Positions 1-7,331 are shown, counted from the first letter of the stretch. The stretch is DNA of 9,374 nucleotides from Alphaproteobacteria bacterium (GCA_030604165.1 JAUVWK010000088.1:1-9374); one strand, 5' to 3'. Program-made: numbers and translations. Notes: generated by a model from the sequence alone, not told the origin.

Positions 1-46
1 CCGTATCAGAATCGGCCGTGGATCCCGAATTACGCGAGCCGACGCC

Positions 47-487
47 ATGGCCTCGAAAAAGAAAAAAATGATGATGCTCGGGGCGCTGCTGCTGATCGGC
101 GGCGGCGCCGTCGGCGGTTACCAGATGCTCCCGGGCGGGGAGCCGGATAACCTTCCGCCGCCCTTGCCGAAGCCGGCCTTCATGCATCTGGAGCCGTTTC
201 TCGCTCCCGTTATCGAGGGCCGACGGATCGTCAAATATGTCACGCTCGGCATCACGTTGGAATTGAGCGACGAATCCTATATCGAGCTCGTGCGCGAGAA
301 CAACGCGCCGTTACGCGACACGTTCTTGAACGATCTGCTGATGCAGGCGCATATGATGCGCGGCTCGAGCCGGCCGGTTTATCTCCCGCAAGTGAAGGCG
401 CGCTTCCGCATCTTGGCGCAGCGGGTGCTCGGCGAAGACGTCGTTGAAGACGTTCTGATTCGCTACGCCACGGATCGCGGATACTAG
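47..487 (+). CDS. FliL-like single-pass membrane protein
   Basis: A 146-residue protein with a short lysine-rich N-terminus (residues 4-7), one hydrophobic glycine-rich membrane segment at about residues 9-27, a proline-rich linker, and a C-terminal periplasmic domain. That domain carries a FliL-type pattern: a phenylalanine/leucine/proline stretch (about 45-55), then a beta segment around KYVTLGITLEL, then a charged helix. FliL proteins bind the flagellar stator and basal body at the inner membrane. No flagellar gene is visible here, so this is probably one of the FliL-like proteins encoded outside flagellar operons, and a motility role is only inferred from the family. The ATG at 47 is the first start in frame, but the frame stays open to the window edge and there is no clear Shine-Dalgarno, so the true start is uncertain. 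The TAG stop lies inside the left border of the palindrome at 484-610. Confidence 0.72.
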   Translation: MASKKKKMMMLGALLLIGGGAVGGYQMLPGGEPDNLPPPLPKPAFMHLEPFLAPVIEGRRIVKYVTLGITLELSDESYIELVRENNAPLRDTFLNDLLMQAHMMRGSSRPVYLPQVKARFRILAQRVLGEDVVEDVLIRYATDRGY

Positions 488-610
488 AGCATTTCAGGTT
501 TGAGCGGCACCGGCCCGCACCCCTCCCGGCCACCCCAAGCATATGCTGCCATGGGTGGCCGGGAGGGGTGCGGGCCGGTGCGATTCCGCGCGAGCGGGAA
601 ATGATCTAAG
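484..610. repeat. Nested long palindrome (REP/MITE-like element)
   Basis: Bases 507-535 and 553-581 are perfect 29-bp inverted repeats, very GC-rich (core CCGGCCCGCACCCCTCCCGG). They are separated by a 17-base loop, 536-552, which itself contains the 10-bp palindrome AGCATATGCT (538-547). Outside them, TAGAGCATTTC (485-495) pairs with GAAATGATCTA (598-608) at 10 of 11 positions, with unequal internal loops of 11 and 16 bases between the two stems. The whole is about 127 bp and starts at the stop codon of the FliL-like gene. There is no T-tract, so it is not a standard intrinsic terminator, though transcribed RNA would fold very strongly and could protect or end the upstream message. The TAGAGCATTT-type border resembles dispersed palindromic repeats common in alphaproteobacterial genomes; that link is from memory and untested. 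Confidence 0.85.
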
Positions 611-760
611 GTCTCGCCGCCAAGCGTCGGTTGCGTTCCCACACGTCTTCTGGCATTTTTCGGCAGTCATTATCACAGCTTCTTGGCATAAGCCGACCGT
701 GCCCTGATGCGGGCGCGCCGTCTGGCGTATCGCCTGAGTAATTCACCGTCTTCAGACACT

Positions 761-775
761 AGGGGTTATCGAGGA
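761..775 (+). promoter_or_regulatory. Ribosome binding region deciding the hppA start
   Basis: AGGGG at 761-765 lies 10 bases before the ATG at 776, and GAGGA at 771-775 touches it. The more upstream in-frame ATG at 707 would add 23 polar, arginine-rich residues not expected in this membrane family, so 776 is preferred. Confidence 0.5.
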
Positions 776-2866
776 ATGTCCGCGATATATTGGTTCGCCT
801 TGGCGTGCGGCGTCGCCGCGCTCTTGTACGGGGTTTATGCGATCCGGTCGGTCTTTGCCGCGCCCACAGGGAACGATCGGATGCGCGAGATCGCCGCCGC
901 CGTTCAAGAAGGCGCCCGCGCCTATCTGAACCGGCAATACCTCGCCATCGGCCTCGTCGGCCTGGTGCTGTTCGGCGTCCTCACCGGGCTTCTGGGTTAT
1001 CTGGTGGGCATCGGGTTCCTGATCGGCGCGGTGCTCTCCGGTGCCACCGGTTATATCGGTATGCATGTTTCGGTACGCGCCAATGTACGCACCGCCCATG
1101 CCGCCACCGAGGGTCTGAAGCCCGCACTCGCCTTGGCGTTTCGCTCGGGCGCGGTCACCGGCATGCTGGTCGTCGGCTTGGGCCTGCTCGGCGTTGCCGC
1201 CTATTACGGCATTCTGGTCAGCGCCGGCGTCGAAACCAAGAAGCTGCTCGAGGCGTTGGTCGCGCTCGGCTTCGGCGGTTCGCTGATTTCGATCTTCGCC
1301 CGTCTCGGCGGCGGCATCTTCACCAAGGGCGCCGACGTGGGCGCCGATCTGGTCGGCAAGGTGGAGGCGGGGATTCCCGAGGACGACCCGCGCAACCCGG
1401 CGGTGATCGCCGACAATGTCGGCGACAATGTCGGCGATTGCGCGGGCATGGCGGCTGACCTGTTCGAGACCTACGCCGTGACCCTGGTCGCGACCATGTT
1501 GCTCGCCGCGGTTTATTTTTATGGTGAAATGCAGTCGGCCATGATGCTCTATCCGCTCGCCATCGGCGGCGCCTGCATCCTGGCGTCGGTGGTCGGCACC
1601 TTCTTCGTCCGGCTCGGCCGGAGCCAGAAGATCATGCCGGCGCTTTATCGCGGGTTCCTGGTTTCGGCGATCCTGTCAGGGGTCGCCCTTTGGCCGATCA
1701 CCGAATGGGTGGTGGGCTGGAACACCGAGTTCGTTGTCGGCGGCGTCGCGTCCAGCGGGCGCGAGCTGTTCTATTGTGGCCTCATCGGCCTGGTCGTCAC
1801 CGGCCTGATGATCTGGGTGACGGAATATTACACCTCCACCGAGTTCGGCCCGGTTCGTTCCATCGCCAAGGCTTCCACCACGGGCCACGCCACCAACATC
1901 ATCCAGGGCCTCGCCATCTCGATGCAGGCTACGGCGCTGCCGGCGATCATCATCTCCGCCGGCATCCTGCTGGCCTATCTGGCGGCCGGGCTGTTCGGTA
2001 TCGCCATCGCGGCGACCGCGATGCTGGCGCTCGCCGGCATGGTGGTCGCGCTCGACGCCTACGGCCCGGTGACCGACAATGCCGGCGGCATCGCCGAAAT
2101 GGCCGATCTGCCGCCGGAGGTGCGCAAGATCACGGACGCGCTCGACGCGGTCGGCAACACGACGAAGGCGGTGACCAAGGGCTACGCCATCGCCTCGGCC
2201 GGACTCGCCGCGCTGGTGCTTTTCGGGGCCTATACGGAGGAAATCGAACGCTATTTCCCGGGCGTGGAGCCGGACTTCGCGCTCAGCAATCCGTATGTCG
2301 TGATCGGGCTGTTTTATGGCGGCTTGCTGCCCTTCTTGTTCAGCTCGTTGGCCATGCTCGCGGTCGGCCGTGCCGCCGGGTCGGTGGTGCGCGAAGTGCG
2401 CCGGCAGTTCAGGGAAATCCCCGGTATCATGGAAGGCACGGGCAAACCGGAATATGGCCGCGCGGTGGATCTGCTCACCCGGTCCGCGATCCGCGAAATG
2501 ATTTTGCCGTCGATGCTGCCGGTGTTCGCTCCGGTCATTCTCTACGTCGTGATTTGGGCGATCGGCGGCCAAGCCGCGGCATTCTCGGCGCTCGGCGCCG
2601 CCTTGATGGGCACGATTGTGACCGGGCTGTTTCTCGCCATCTCCATGACTTCGGGCGGTGGGGCCTGGGATAACGCCAAGAAATACATCGAGGATGGAGC
2701 CTATGACGGCAAGGGCTCGGAAAGCCACATGGCCGCGGTGACCGGCGATACCGTGGGCGATCCCTACAAGGACACGGCGGGTCCGGCGATCAACCCGATG
2801 ATCAAGATCACCAATATCGTGGCCATCCTGATGCTGGCCATCATCGCGAAGTTTGTGGCCGGATAG
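776..2866 (+). CDS. hppA: K+-independent H+-translocating membrane pyrophosphatase
   Basis: A 696-residue polytopic inner-membrane protein (about 16 hydrophobic segments expected for the family) that hydrolyses pyrophosphate to phosphate and pumps protons. Family motifs are intact: the substrate-binding stretch DVGADLVGKVE from about D187, DNVGDNVGD at 213-221, and the C-terminal acidic/lysine cluster with GGGAWDNAKKYIEDG (D632) and DTVGDPYKDTAGPAINP. At 460-464 the sequence is GNTTK. Lysine here, in place of the alanine of K+-dependent enzymes, is the established mark of the K+-independent class, which pumps protons and is typical of alphaproteobacteria such as Rhodospirillum. Length and both termini match the family. 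The 165 bases between the upstream palindrome and the start hold no convincing sigma-70 promoter. The gene is monocistronic by layout and converges with bamE. Confidence 0.97.
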   Translation: MSAIYWFALACGVAALLYGVYAIRSVFAAPTGNDRMREIAAAVQEGARAYLNRQYLAIGLVGLVLFGVLTGLLGYLVGIGFLIGAVLSGATGYIGMHVSVRANVRTAHAATEGLKPALALAFRSGAVTGMLVVGLGLLGVAAYYGILVSAGVETKKLLEALVALGFGGSLISIFARLGGGIFTKGADVGADLVGKVEAGIPEDDPRNPAVIADNVGDNVGDCAGMAADLFETYAVTLVATMLLAAVYFYGEMQSAMMLYPLAIGGACILASVVGTFFVRLGRSQKIMPALYRGFLVSAILSGVALWPITEWVVGWNTEFVVGGVASSGRELFYCGLIGLVVTGLMIWVTEYYTSTEFGPVRSIAKASTTGHATNIIQGLAISMQATALPAIIISAGILLAYLAAGLFGIAIAATAMLALAGMVVALDAYGPVTDNAGGIAEMADLPPEVRKITDALDAVGNTTKAVTKGYAIASAGLAALVLFGAYTEEIERYFPGVEPDFALSNPYVVIGLFYGGLLPFLFSSLAMLAVGRAAGSVVREVRRQFREIPGIMEGTGKPEYGRAVDLLTRSAIREMILPSMLPVFAPVILYVVIWAIGGQAAAFSALGAALMGTIVTGLFLAISMTSGGGAWDNAKKYIEDGAYDGKGSESHMAAVTGDTVGDPYKDTAGPAINPMIKITNIVAILMLAIIAKFVAG

Positions 2867-2876
2867 AACTTTTTCC

Positions 2877-2914
2877 CCCTGGCGCGGTCTCGCACCGGCC
2901 CAGGGCGACGCCCT
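2877..2914. terminator. Weak overlapping hairpins between convergent hppA and bamE
   Basis: CCCTGG (2877-2882) pairs with CCAGGG (2900-2905), with an inner CGGT/ACCG stem. An alternative hairpin, AGGGC-GAC-GCCCT, spans 2902-2914 and is followed by ATTATT. Neither has a proper T-tract on either strand. Their position in the 49-base gap between convergent stop codons suggests a shared transcription end, but the sequence alone does not prove it. Confidence 0.25.
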
Positions 2915-2915
2915 A

Positions 2916-3404
2916 TTATTGGCCGCGGTCGGGCGAGGCGAAGGCGCCGATATTGCCGAAGATCTGCTCGAAGAAGCTCAGGGTCTTGCCCTTTGTCGGG
3001 GTCTTCCGATCCACGGGATCGACCTCTTGCGCGTCCGCCTCGGTGTAGCTGGTGATCTCCTTGACAATCCCCACCCGGTCGAACTCCACGACGACGACCT
3101 TCTGTTCTATGACTTCCGGATCGAAAAACGCCAGGCTTTCGGTTCGGCTCGAAATGTAGAACCAGCGATTTTCGTCGAAGGTTCCGACCGTGGTGGGCGT
3201 GCCGAGCACCTCGGCGACCTGTTCCCGGCTTTGCAGGCCCGGCTGAATTTGGGCCAGGGCATCCGGGTCGAGCACATGGCCGCGCACATCCACCCTTGGC
3301 GAGCAAGCTGTCGTCGCCAGCGCCGGCCCGACGGCAAACAGCAACAGGGCCAGCAGACGCAGACCCGCGCCCGCCCGATTCGTCGTTTTGCCTGTTCGTT
3401 CCAC
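2916..3404 (-). CDS. bamE: BamE/SmpA/OmlA outer-membrane assembly lipoprotein
   Basis: A 162-residue predicted lipoprotein component of the BAM complex, which inserts beta-barrel proteins into the outer membrane. Residues 14-33 form a hydrophobic signal ending in PALATTAC, with C34 the likely lipidated cysteine; the TTA before it is a looser lipobox than the usual L-A-G. The BamE fold follows at about 38-118: RGHVLDPDALAQIQPG, a helix with the SREQVAEVLGTPT pattern typical of the family, then NRWFYISSR and a strand ending VEFDRVGIVKEI. A polar C-terminal tail of about 45 residues ends in FFEQIFGNIGAF, as in alphaproteobacterial BamE proteins. The start is GTG at 3404 with no evident Shine-Dalgarno, so it is less certain than the body. 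The gene diverges from the chaperone gene at 3576. Confidence 0.9.
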   Translation of the reverse strand: MERTGKTTNRAGAGLRLLALLLFAVGPALATTACSPRVDVRGHVLDPDALAQIQPGLQSREQVAEVLGTPTTVGTFDENRWFYISSRTESLAFFDPEVIEQKVVVVEFDRVGIVKEITSYTEADAQEVDPVDRKTPTKGKTLSFFEQIFGNIGAFASPDRGQ

Positions 3405-3562
3405 GATCGTCGTGATTTCGGCGCCGGCACGATTGACGTGTGCGGCGCGTGTCCTTAGCTATAGTTGTACGTTCGGGCGCCGCGCCGATGGCGCTCGCCG
3501 AGCGTCGAATCGTAGTGCGGAAATGTGCGCGCCCGGCTTGCTTCTGTCAACGGGGCGAGGGC

Positions 3563-3568
3563 GAGGGG
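3563..3568 (+). promoter_or_regulatory. Shine-Dalgarno deciding the bc1 chaperone start
   Basis: GAGGGG lies seven bases upstream of the ATG at 3576. It supports this start over an upstream in-frame start at 3525, which would add 17 arginine-rich residues without homology-like features. Confidence 0.6.
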
Positions 3569-3575
3569 ATCGAGA

Positions 3576-4172
3576 ATGCCGCTGGCCAAGCTGTTTCGCC
3601 GATCGCGGGTGCGGGCGGCCGCGCATGAGCTTTACGGCGCCGCCGTGCGGCAGGCACGGGAGCCGGGGTTTTACACCCGGTGCGGCGTCGCCGATTCGCT
3701 CGACGGGCGGTTCGACATGATTGTCCTGCACGTCTTTTTGCTGCTGCGGAGTTTGCGGCGGTGGGGCGAGCCCGGCACGAGACTGAGCCAAGCCGTGTTC
3801 AATGTCATGTTCGACGACATGGATCAGAGCCTGCGCGAATCGGGCGTCGGCGATCTCGGCGTCGGCAAGCGGGTGAAGGCGATGGCGCAGGCCTTCTATG
3901 GCCGCTGCCGTGCCTACGAGGTTGCCCTAGAGGCGGACGGCACCGGGGGCCGCGCGGAGTCCATGACGGCGGCGCTGCGGCGCAATATCTACGGCGCGCA
4001 GGCGCCAAGCGAGGCGCAGCTCGATGCCTTGGCCGCCTACGTGCGGGAGCTGGCCCGGGCGCTCGAGGGATTGCCCGAAGCGGAGCTTTTGGCCGGGCGT
4101 GTGCGGTTCATCCCGGCCCCAGCCGTCGCCACGGCCGCACCTGCACCATCGGCGGCTTCGGTGGGGTCGTGA
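3576..4172 (+). CDS. cbp3: Ubiquinol-cytochrome c chaperone (CBP3 family)
   Basis: A 198-residue helical protein of the CBP3/UQCC1 family, which assists synthesis or assembly of cytochrome b in the respiratory bc1 complex. Diagnostic stretches are AHELYGAAVRQAREPGFYT near the N-terminus, GVADSLDGRFDMIVLHVFLL in the middle, then LSQAVFNVMFDDMDQSLRE and GVGDLGVGKRVKAMAQAFYG. These are the conserved blocks of the bacterial family. The C-terminal 20 residues are alanine- and proline-rich and look disordered. The family acts on the cytoplasmic face of the membrane; no signal peptide is seen. It is divergent from bamE across a 171-base gap. A TTGACG at 3433-3438 and a TATAGT at 3460-3465 lie in that gap but with a 21-base spacer, so no promoter is claimed. 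Confidence 0.92.
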   Translation: MPLAKLFRRSRVRAAAHELYGAAVRQAREPGFYTRCGVADSLDGRFDMIVLHVFLLLRSLRRWGEPGTRLSQAVFNVMFDDMDQSLRESGVGDLGVGKRVKAMAQAFYGRCRAYEVALEADGTGGRAESMTAALRRNIYGAQAPSEAQLDALAAYVRELARALEGLPEAELLAGRVRFIPAPAVATAAPAPSAASVGS

Positions 4173-4368
4173 CTCGATTCGGACGGTATCGTGTAAAGTC
4201 GTTGATTATGAATAGTGACCTTAATATTGTGCCGCCGTCCTGGGCGCTGTATCGGCGCGGTCTCTCCGCGGCCGATGCGCTGGCGTCTCTCGAGGGCCGG
4301 CCGGCCCGCAGCCGAACGACACCGGCTCGATATTCAGCGTTGCGACCGTTCTCGGTGAGGCATTGCTC
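4173..4368 (+). other. Gap with a doubtful 54-codon frame before yceD
   Basis: This 196-base stretch separates the chaperone gene from yceD. One frame opens at ATG 4208 and runs to a TGA at 4370-4372, giving 54 residues beginning MNSDLNIVPPSW. Its stop overlaps the GTG start of yceD in a GTGA arrangement, as coupled genes often do. Against it: no Shine-Dalgarno precedes 4208, the second half turns arginine- and serine-rich, and I recognise no family. The AT-richer start (4202-4230, with TTGATT and TAATAT 14 bases apart) could instead be a promoter region for the yceD operon, with sub-optimal spacing. Confidence 0.3.
4354..4360 (+). promoter_or_regulatory. Shine-Dalgarno supporting the GTG start of yceD
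   Basis: GGTGAGG lies eight bases upstream of GTG 4369. The alternative TTG at 4363 would be only two bases away, so the GTG is preferred. Confidence 0.5.
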
Positions 4369-4932
4369 GTGAAACATGAGGTTACAACGCCCGAGTTCTC
4401 GCGCGCGGTCGATCTGGAAAACCTCGGGGTGCGGGGTCTCGATCTGGCGTTCGAAGCCAATGCGCGCGAGCGCGCCGCGCTGGCGGCGCGTTTCGTCTTG
4501 ATCGAGTTGACATCGCTGCGCGCGCGGCTCCGCATCGAGCGGGCGCGCGGCCGGGCCGCCGCCGCGGTTCCGGGCGCGATCGCGGTCAGCGGCACGCTCG
4601 ACGCGGCTGTGGTGCAAACCTGCGTGGTGACGCTCGAGGCCTTTGGCTCCCAGGTCGAGGAAAGTTTCAGCCAGTTGTTCGGGCCGGCGGACGCCTTGCC
4701 AGACGAAGCAGAGGGAGCCGTCTCGCCGTTCGACGATGCGCCAGAGCAGCTTTTGGGCGGCGAGATCGATGTCGGCGAACTCGTGGCCCAGCAATTCTCG
4801 CTGGCGCTGGAGCCCTATCCCCGCCGGCCCGGGGCGGCGCTCGGCGATTTTGCCGGCCCAGCCGACGTCGAAACTCCGGCCGAGACCGATCACCCGTTCG
4901 CCGTACTTGGCCAACTGAAAGGCAAGATGTAA
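4369..4932 (+). CDS. yceD: DUF177 / YceD 23S rRNA accumulation protein
   Basis: A 187-residue protein of the DUF177/YceD family, needed for normal 23S rRNA accumulation and almost always encoded next to rpmF. Family features are the N-terminal EFSRAVDLENL, the central VQTCVVTLEAFGSQVEESFS block with the conserved cysteine, and the C-terminal GGEIDVGELVAQQFSLALEP followed by YPRRPGA, the strongest signature. A low-complexity alanine/arginine stretch fills about residues 40-65. The start is taken as GTG 4369, preceded by GGTGAGG and overlapping the stop of the small frame at 4208-4372. An in-frame TTG six bases upstream is possible but badly spaced. It is followed by rpmF after 122 bases. Confidence 0.9.
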   Translation: MKHEVTTPEFSRAVDLENLGVRGLDLAFEANARERAALAARFVLIELTSLRARLRIERARGRAAAAVPGAIAVSGTLDAAVVQTCVVTLEAFGSQVEESFSQLFGPADALPDEAEGAVSPFDDAPEQLLGGEIDVGELVAQQFSLALEPYPRRPGAALGDFAGPADVETPAETDHPFAVLGQLKGKM

Positions 4933-5004
4933 TGTTCTCCGCAATCAGTTTAGGGCGGGGCCTGATCGGGTGTGTCGTGGCCGAACCGAGCCGGGGGTGC
5001 GCGC

Positions 5005-5044
5005 GCGGCGAGGCCGCCGCAACCCTTGACATACCATTGACATA
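5005..5044 (+). promoter_or_regulatory. GC hairpin and tandem TTGACATA repeat before rpmF
   Basis: GCGGCG-AGGC-CGCCGC (5005-5020) is a six-bp hairpin with a four-base loop. Five bases later TTGACATA occurs twice, at 5026-5033 and 5037-5044, offset by 11 bp, about one helical turn. The second copy abuts the Shine-Dalgarno (AGGGG, 5046-5050). TTGACA matches a -35 hexamer, but no -10 fits 16-18 bases downstream before the start codon. The pair may be a protein-binding site on one helix face or a leader feature for rpmF; this is inference. Confidence 0.3.
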
Positions 5045-5054
5045 GAGGGGAACC

Positions 5055-5240
5055 ATGGCTGTTCCGAAGAAGAAGGTTTCCAAGTCGCGCCGCGACAAAC
5101 GGCGCTCTCACCACGCCTTGCCCCGCGCCAATGTCGTGGAATGCGAGAATTGCGGAGAGCTCAAGCGGCCCCATCACCTTTGCACCGCCTGCGGCAACTA
5201 TGGCGGGCGCGAGGTCACCGAGGCGGCTGGGACCGTGTAA
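5055..5240 (+). CDS. rpmF: Large-subunit ribosomal protein bL32
   Basis: A 61-residue ribosomal protein of the 50S subunit. The start MAVPKKKVSKSRRDKRRSHH is characteristic, and four cysteines at 30, 33, 43 and 46 (CENC and CTAC) form the zinc ribbon of the zinc-binding (C+) type of L32. AGGGG at 5046-5050 serves as Shine-Dalgarno. The order yceD-rpmF-plsX-fabH is a widely conserved bacterial cluster linking ribosome and membrane-lipid synthesis. plsX follows after 30 bases. Confidence 0.98.
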   Translation: MAVPKKKVSKSRRDKRRSHHALPRANVVECENCGELKRPHHLCTACGNYGGREVTEAAGTV

Positions 5241-5270
5241 CGTGGTCCGCGACCGGCTGGAGTTTGCTCG

Positions 5271-6320
5271 ATGAGCAAGGAAATCGTGCTCGCACTTGAC
5301 GCGATGGGTGGCGACATGGCCCCGGCCATGGTGATTCGGGGCGCCAACATTGCGCGCGTGCGCTACCCGGAGGTGCGATTTCTGCTCTGCGGCAATGAGC
5401 AGCTGATCGAGCCGGCGCTCAAGCGCTTTCGGAAATTGCGCGCGATTTGCTCCATCCGTCACACCGAAAACGTCATTGGCGACAACGAGAAGCCGTCGGT
5501 CGCGCTGAGGCAGCGCCACGATTCGAGCATGCGCCTGGCGATCGATGCGGTCGGCACCGGCGAGGCCAGCGGGATCGTCTCGGCCGGCAATACCGGGGCC
5601 CTCATGGCGCTCGGCAAATTCGTGCTGAAAACGCTGCCTGGCATCAACCGCCCGGCCATGGGCTCCATCTTTCCGACCCGCCGCAGCGAATGCGTGATGC
5701 TCGACCTCGGCGCCAATATAAATTGCGACGCCACGACGTTGGTTCAGTTTGCGCTCATGGGCGAGGTCTTCGCGCGCAACGTCTTGGGCATCCGCAAGCC
5801 GACCGTCGGCTTGCTCAACATCGGCGCGGAGGAACTCAAGGGCAACGAGACGATCCGCACCGCGGCGGCGATGCTGCGCCACGCCGAGCTGCCGATCGAG
5901 TTTCACGGCTTCATCGAGGGCGACGATATTCCCGCGGGCACGGTAGACGTGGTCGCGACCGACGGCTTCGCCGGCAATGTCGCGCTCAAGATGGCCGAGG
6001 GTACCGCGCGGCTTTATTCCGAGTATCTCAAGAGCGCGTTTCGCCGCTCGGTGCTTTCCCGGGTCGCCTATCTGCTCGCCCGCCCGGCGCTCAGGATGCT
6101 GCGCGAGCGGGTCGATCCCAGGGCCTATAACGGCGCCATGTTCCTTGGCGTCAATGGTGTGGTGGTCAAGAGCCACGGTGGCACCGACCACAAGGGCTTC
6201 GCCAACGCCATCGGCGTTGCCATGGACATGGTCAGCCAGGGCATCAACCCGAAGATCATCGACGAGCTGTCGCGTCTCAAGCTTGAGGATTTCCCGGAGC
6301 CGCGGAGGGCCGTCAGCTAG
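5271..6320 (+). CDS. plsX: Phosphate acyltransferase PlsX
   Basis: A 349-residue enzyme that converts acyl-ACP and phosphate to acyl-phosphate, the donor used by PlsY for the first acylation of glycerol-3-phosphate. It is a peripheral membrane enzyme. Family landmarks are the N-terminal LALDAMGGDMAP (residues 7-18), SAGNTGALMA from about residue 104, RPAMGSIFP, the LNIGAEELKGNE block, ATDGFAGNVALKMAEG in the second half, and a C-terminal FLGVNGVVVKSHGGTD. Length and ends match the family. GGAG at 5259-5262 lies eight bases before the ATG. fabH begins on the base after the stop codon, so the two are almost certainly co-transcribed. Confidence 0.97.
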   Translation: MSKEIVLALDAMGGDMAPAMVIRGANIARVRYPEVRFLLCGNEQLIEPALKRFRKLRAICSIRHTENVIGDNEKPSVALRQRHDSSMRLAIDAVGTGEASGIVSAGNTGALMALGKFVLKTLPGINRPAMGSIFPTRRSECVMLDLGANINCDATTLVQFALMGEVFARNVLGIRKPTVGLLNIGAEELKGNETIRTAAAMLRHAELPIEFHGFIEGDDIPAGTVDVVATDGFAGNVALKMAEGTARLYSEYLKSAFRRSVLSRVAYLLARPALRMLRERVDPRAYNGAMFLGVNGVVVKSHGGTDHKGFANAIGVAMDMVSQGINPKIIDELSRLKLEDFPEPRRAVS

Positions 6321-7292
6321 ATGCTGCGAACTCGCATTGTCGGTTGCGGCTCGTTTCTACCGGAAAAAGTCGTTACCAATGACGACTTGGCGCGTGTCTT
6401 GGACACCTCCAACGAGTGGATCGTCGAGCGCACCGGGATCGAGGAGCGGCACATCGCCGCCGACGACGAGACCACCTCGGACCTTGCGTTCGAAGCGGCG
6501 CGCGCCGCGCTTGGCTCGGCCGGCGTCGGGGCCGGGGATTTGGATCTTCTGATTCTCGCCACCTCGACGCCCGACAACACCTTTCCGGCGACGGCGGCCA
6601 AGGTGCAGGCCCGCCTCGGCATGACCCAGGGGCTCGCCTTCGATATCCAGGCGGTGTGCGCCGGCTTCGTGTGCGCGCTGGCGGTGGCCGATAGCTTCGT
6701 GCGCGCCGGTCAGGCCAAAACCGCGCTGATCATCGGCGCCGAGACCTATTCGCGCATCCTGGATTGGAACGACCGCTCGACTTGCGTTCTGTTCGGCGAC
6801 GGCGCCGGCGCCGCGGTCTTGACCGCGAGCGAGGGCGCCGGCACCACCGCAGACCGGGGCGTGCTGTCGGTGTGCATGCACACCGACGGACAGCACTACG
6901 ATGCGCTGTTTGTCGATGGCGGCGTGTCGACGACGCAGACGGCCGGCCATCTGCGGATGCAGGGGCGCGAGGTGTTTCGCCACGCAGTGGTCAAATTGGC
7001 TGCGGTCGCCGAGGAAGCCCTCGCCGCCGCGGGGATCGCGCCCGAGGCGGTGGACTGGTTGGTTCCGCATCAGGCCAATCGACGCATCATGGACGCCACG
7101 GTTCGCAAGCTCGGCCTGCCCGCGGAAAAGATGATTGTTACCGTCGACCACCACGCCAACACGTCGTCGGCGTCGATCCCGCTGGCGCTTGCCGAGGCGG
7201 TGGGCGACGGCAGAATCAAGAGCGGCGACATCGTCGTGATGGAGGCTCTTGGCGGCGGATTCGTCTGGGGCTCCGCCGTGGTCCGCTGGTAA
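6321..7292 (+). CDS. fabH: Beta-ketoacyl-ACP synthase III
   Basis: A 323-residue thiolase-fold enzyme that condenses acetyl-CoA (or another short acyl-CoA) with malonyl-ACP to start type II fatty-acid synthesis. The catalytic triad is intact: C113 in AVCAGF, H250 in PHQANRRI and N280 in HHANTSSASIP. The C-terminal glycine-rich GGGFVWGSAVVRW is also typical. GGAGGG at 6304-6309, inside the end of plsX, is the likely Shine-Dalgarno, 11 bases from the ATG, and the start codon directly follows the plsX TAG. A 98-base gap separates it from ihfA. Confidence 0.98.
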   Translation: MLRTRIVGCGSFLPEKVVTNDDLARVLDTSNEWIVERTGIEERHIAADDETTSDLAFEAARAALGSAGVGAGDLDLLILATSTPDNTFPATAAKVQARLGMTQGLAFDIQAVCAGFVCALAVADSFVRAGQAKTALIIGAETYSRILDWNDRSTCVLFGDGAGAAVLTASEGAGTTADRGVLSVCMHTDGQHYDALFVDGGVSTTQTAGHLRMQGREVFRHAVVKLAAVAEEALAAAGIAPEAVDWLVPHQANRRIMDATVRKLGLPAEKMIVTVDHHANTSSASIPLALAEAVGDGRIKSGDIVVMEALGGGFVWGSAVVRW

Positions 7293-7331
7293 GACGCTGA
7301 GCTTGGCGGAAAATTTCGATCACACGCTGTA

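Noticed and set aside
3..71. Tail of an upstream gene ending at TGA 69-71
   Set aside because: The frame is open from the window edge and would overlap the FliL-like start by 25 bases, but 22 codons cannot be told from chance and match no family I know.
1676..2728. Long minus-strand open frame (350 codons) opposite hppA
   Set aside because: Mirror of a GC-rich coding region; histidine-, arginine- and aspartate-rich with no domain, and hppA on the plus strand is unambiguous.
3433..3465. TTGACG and TATAGT as a promoter for the bc1 chaperone
   Set aside because: The spacer is 21 bases, too long for a normal sigma-70 promoter, and a 17-base spacer leaves a poor -10.
4108..4944. Minus-strand open frame opposite yceD
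   Set aside because: Shadow of the GC-rich yceD gene, which carries clear family signatures on the plus strand.
4950..6191. Long minus-strand open frame (413 codons) over rpmF and plsX
   Set aside because: It runs antisense through two certain genes, its composition is low-complexity, and no family is recognised.
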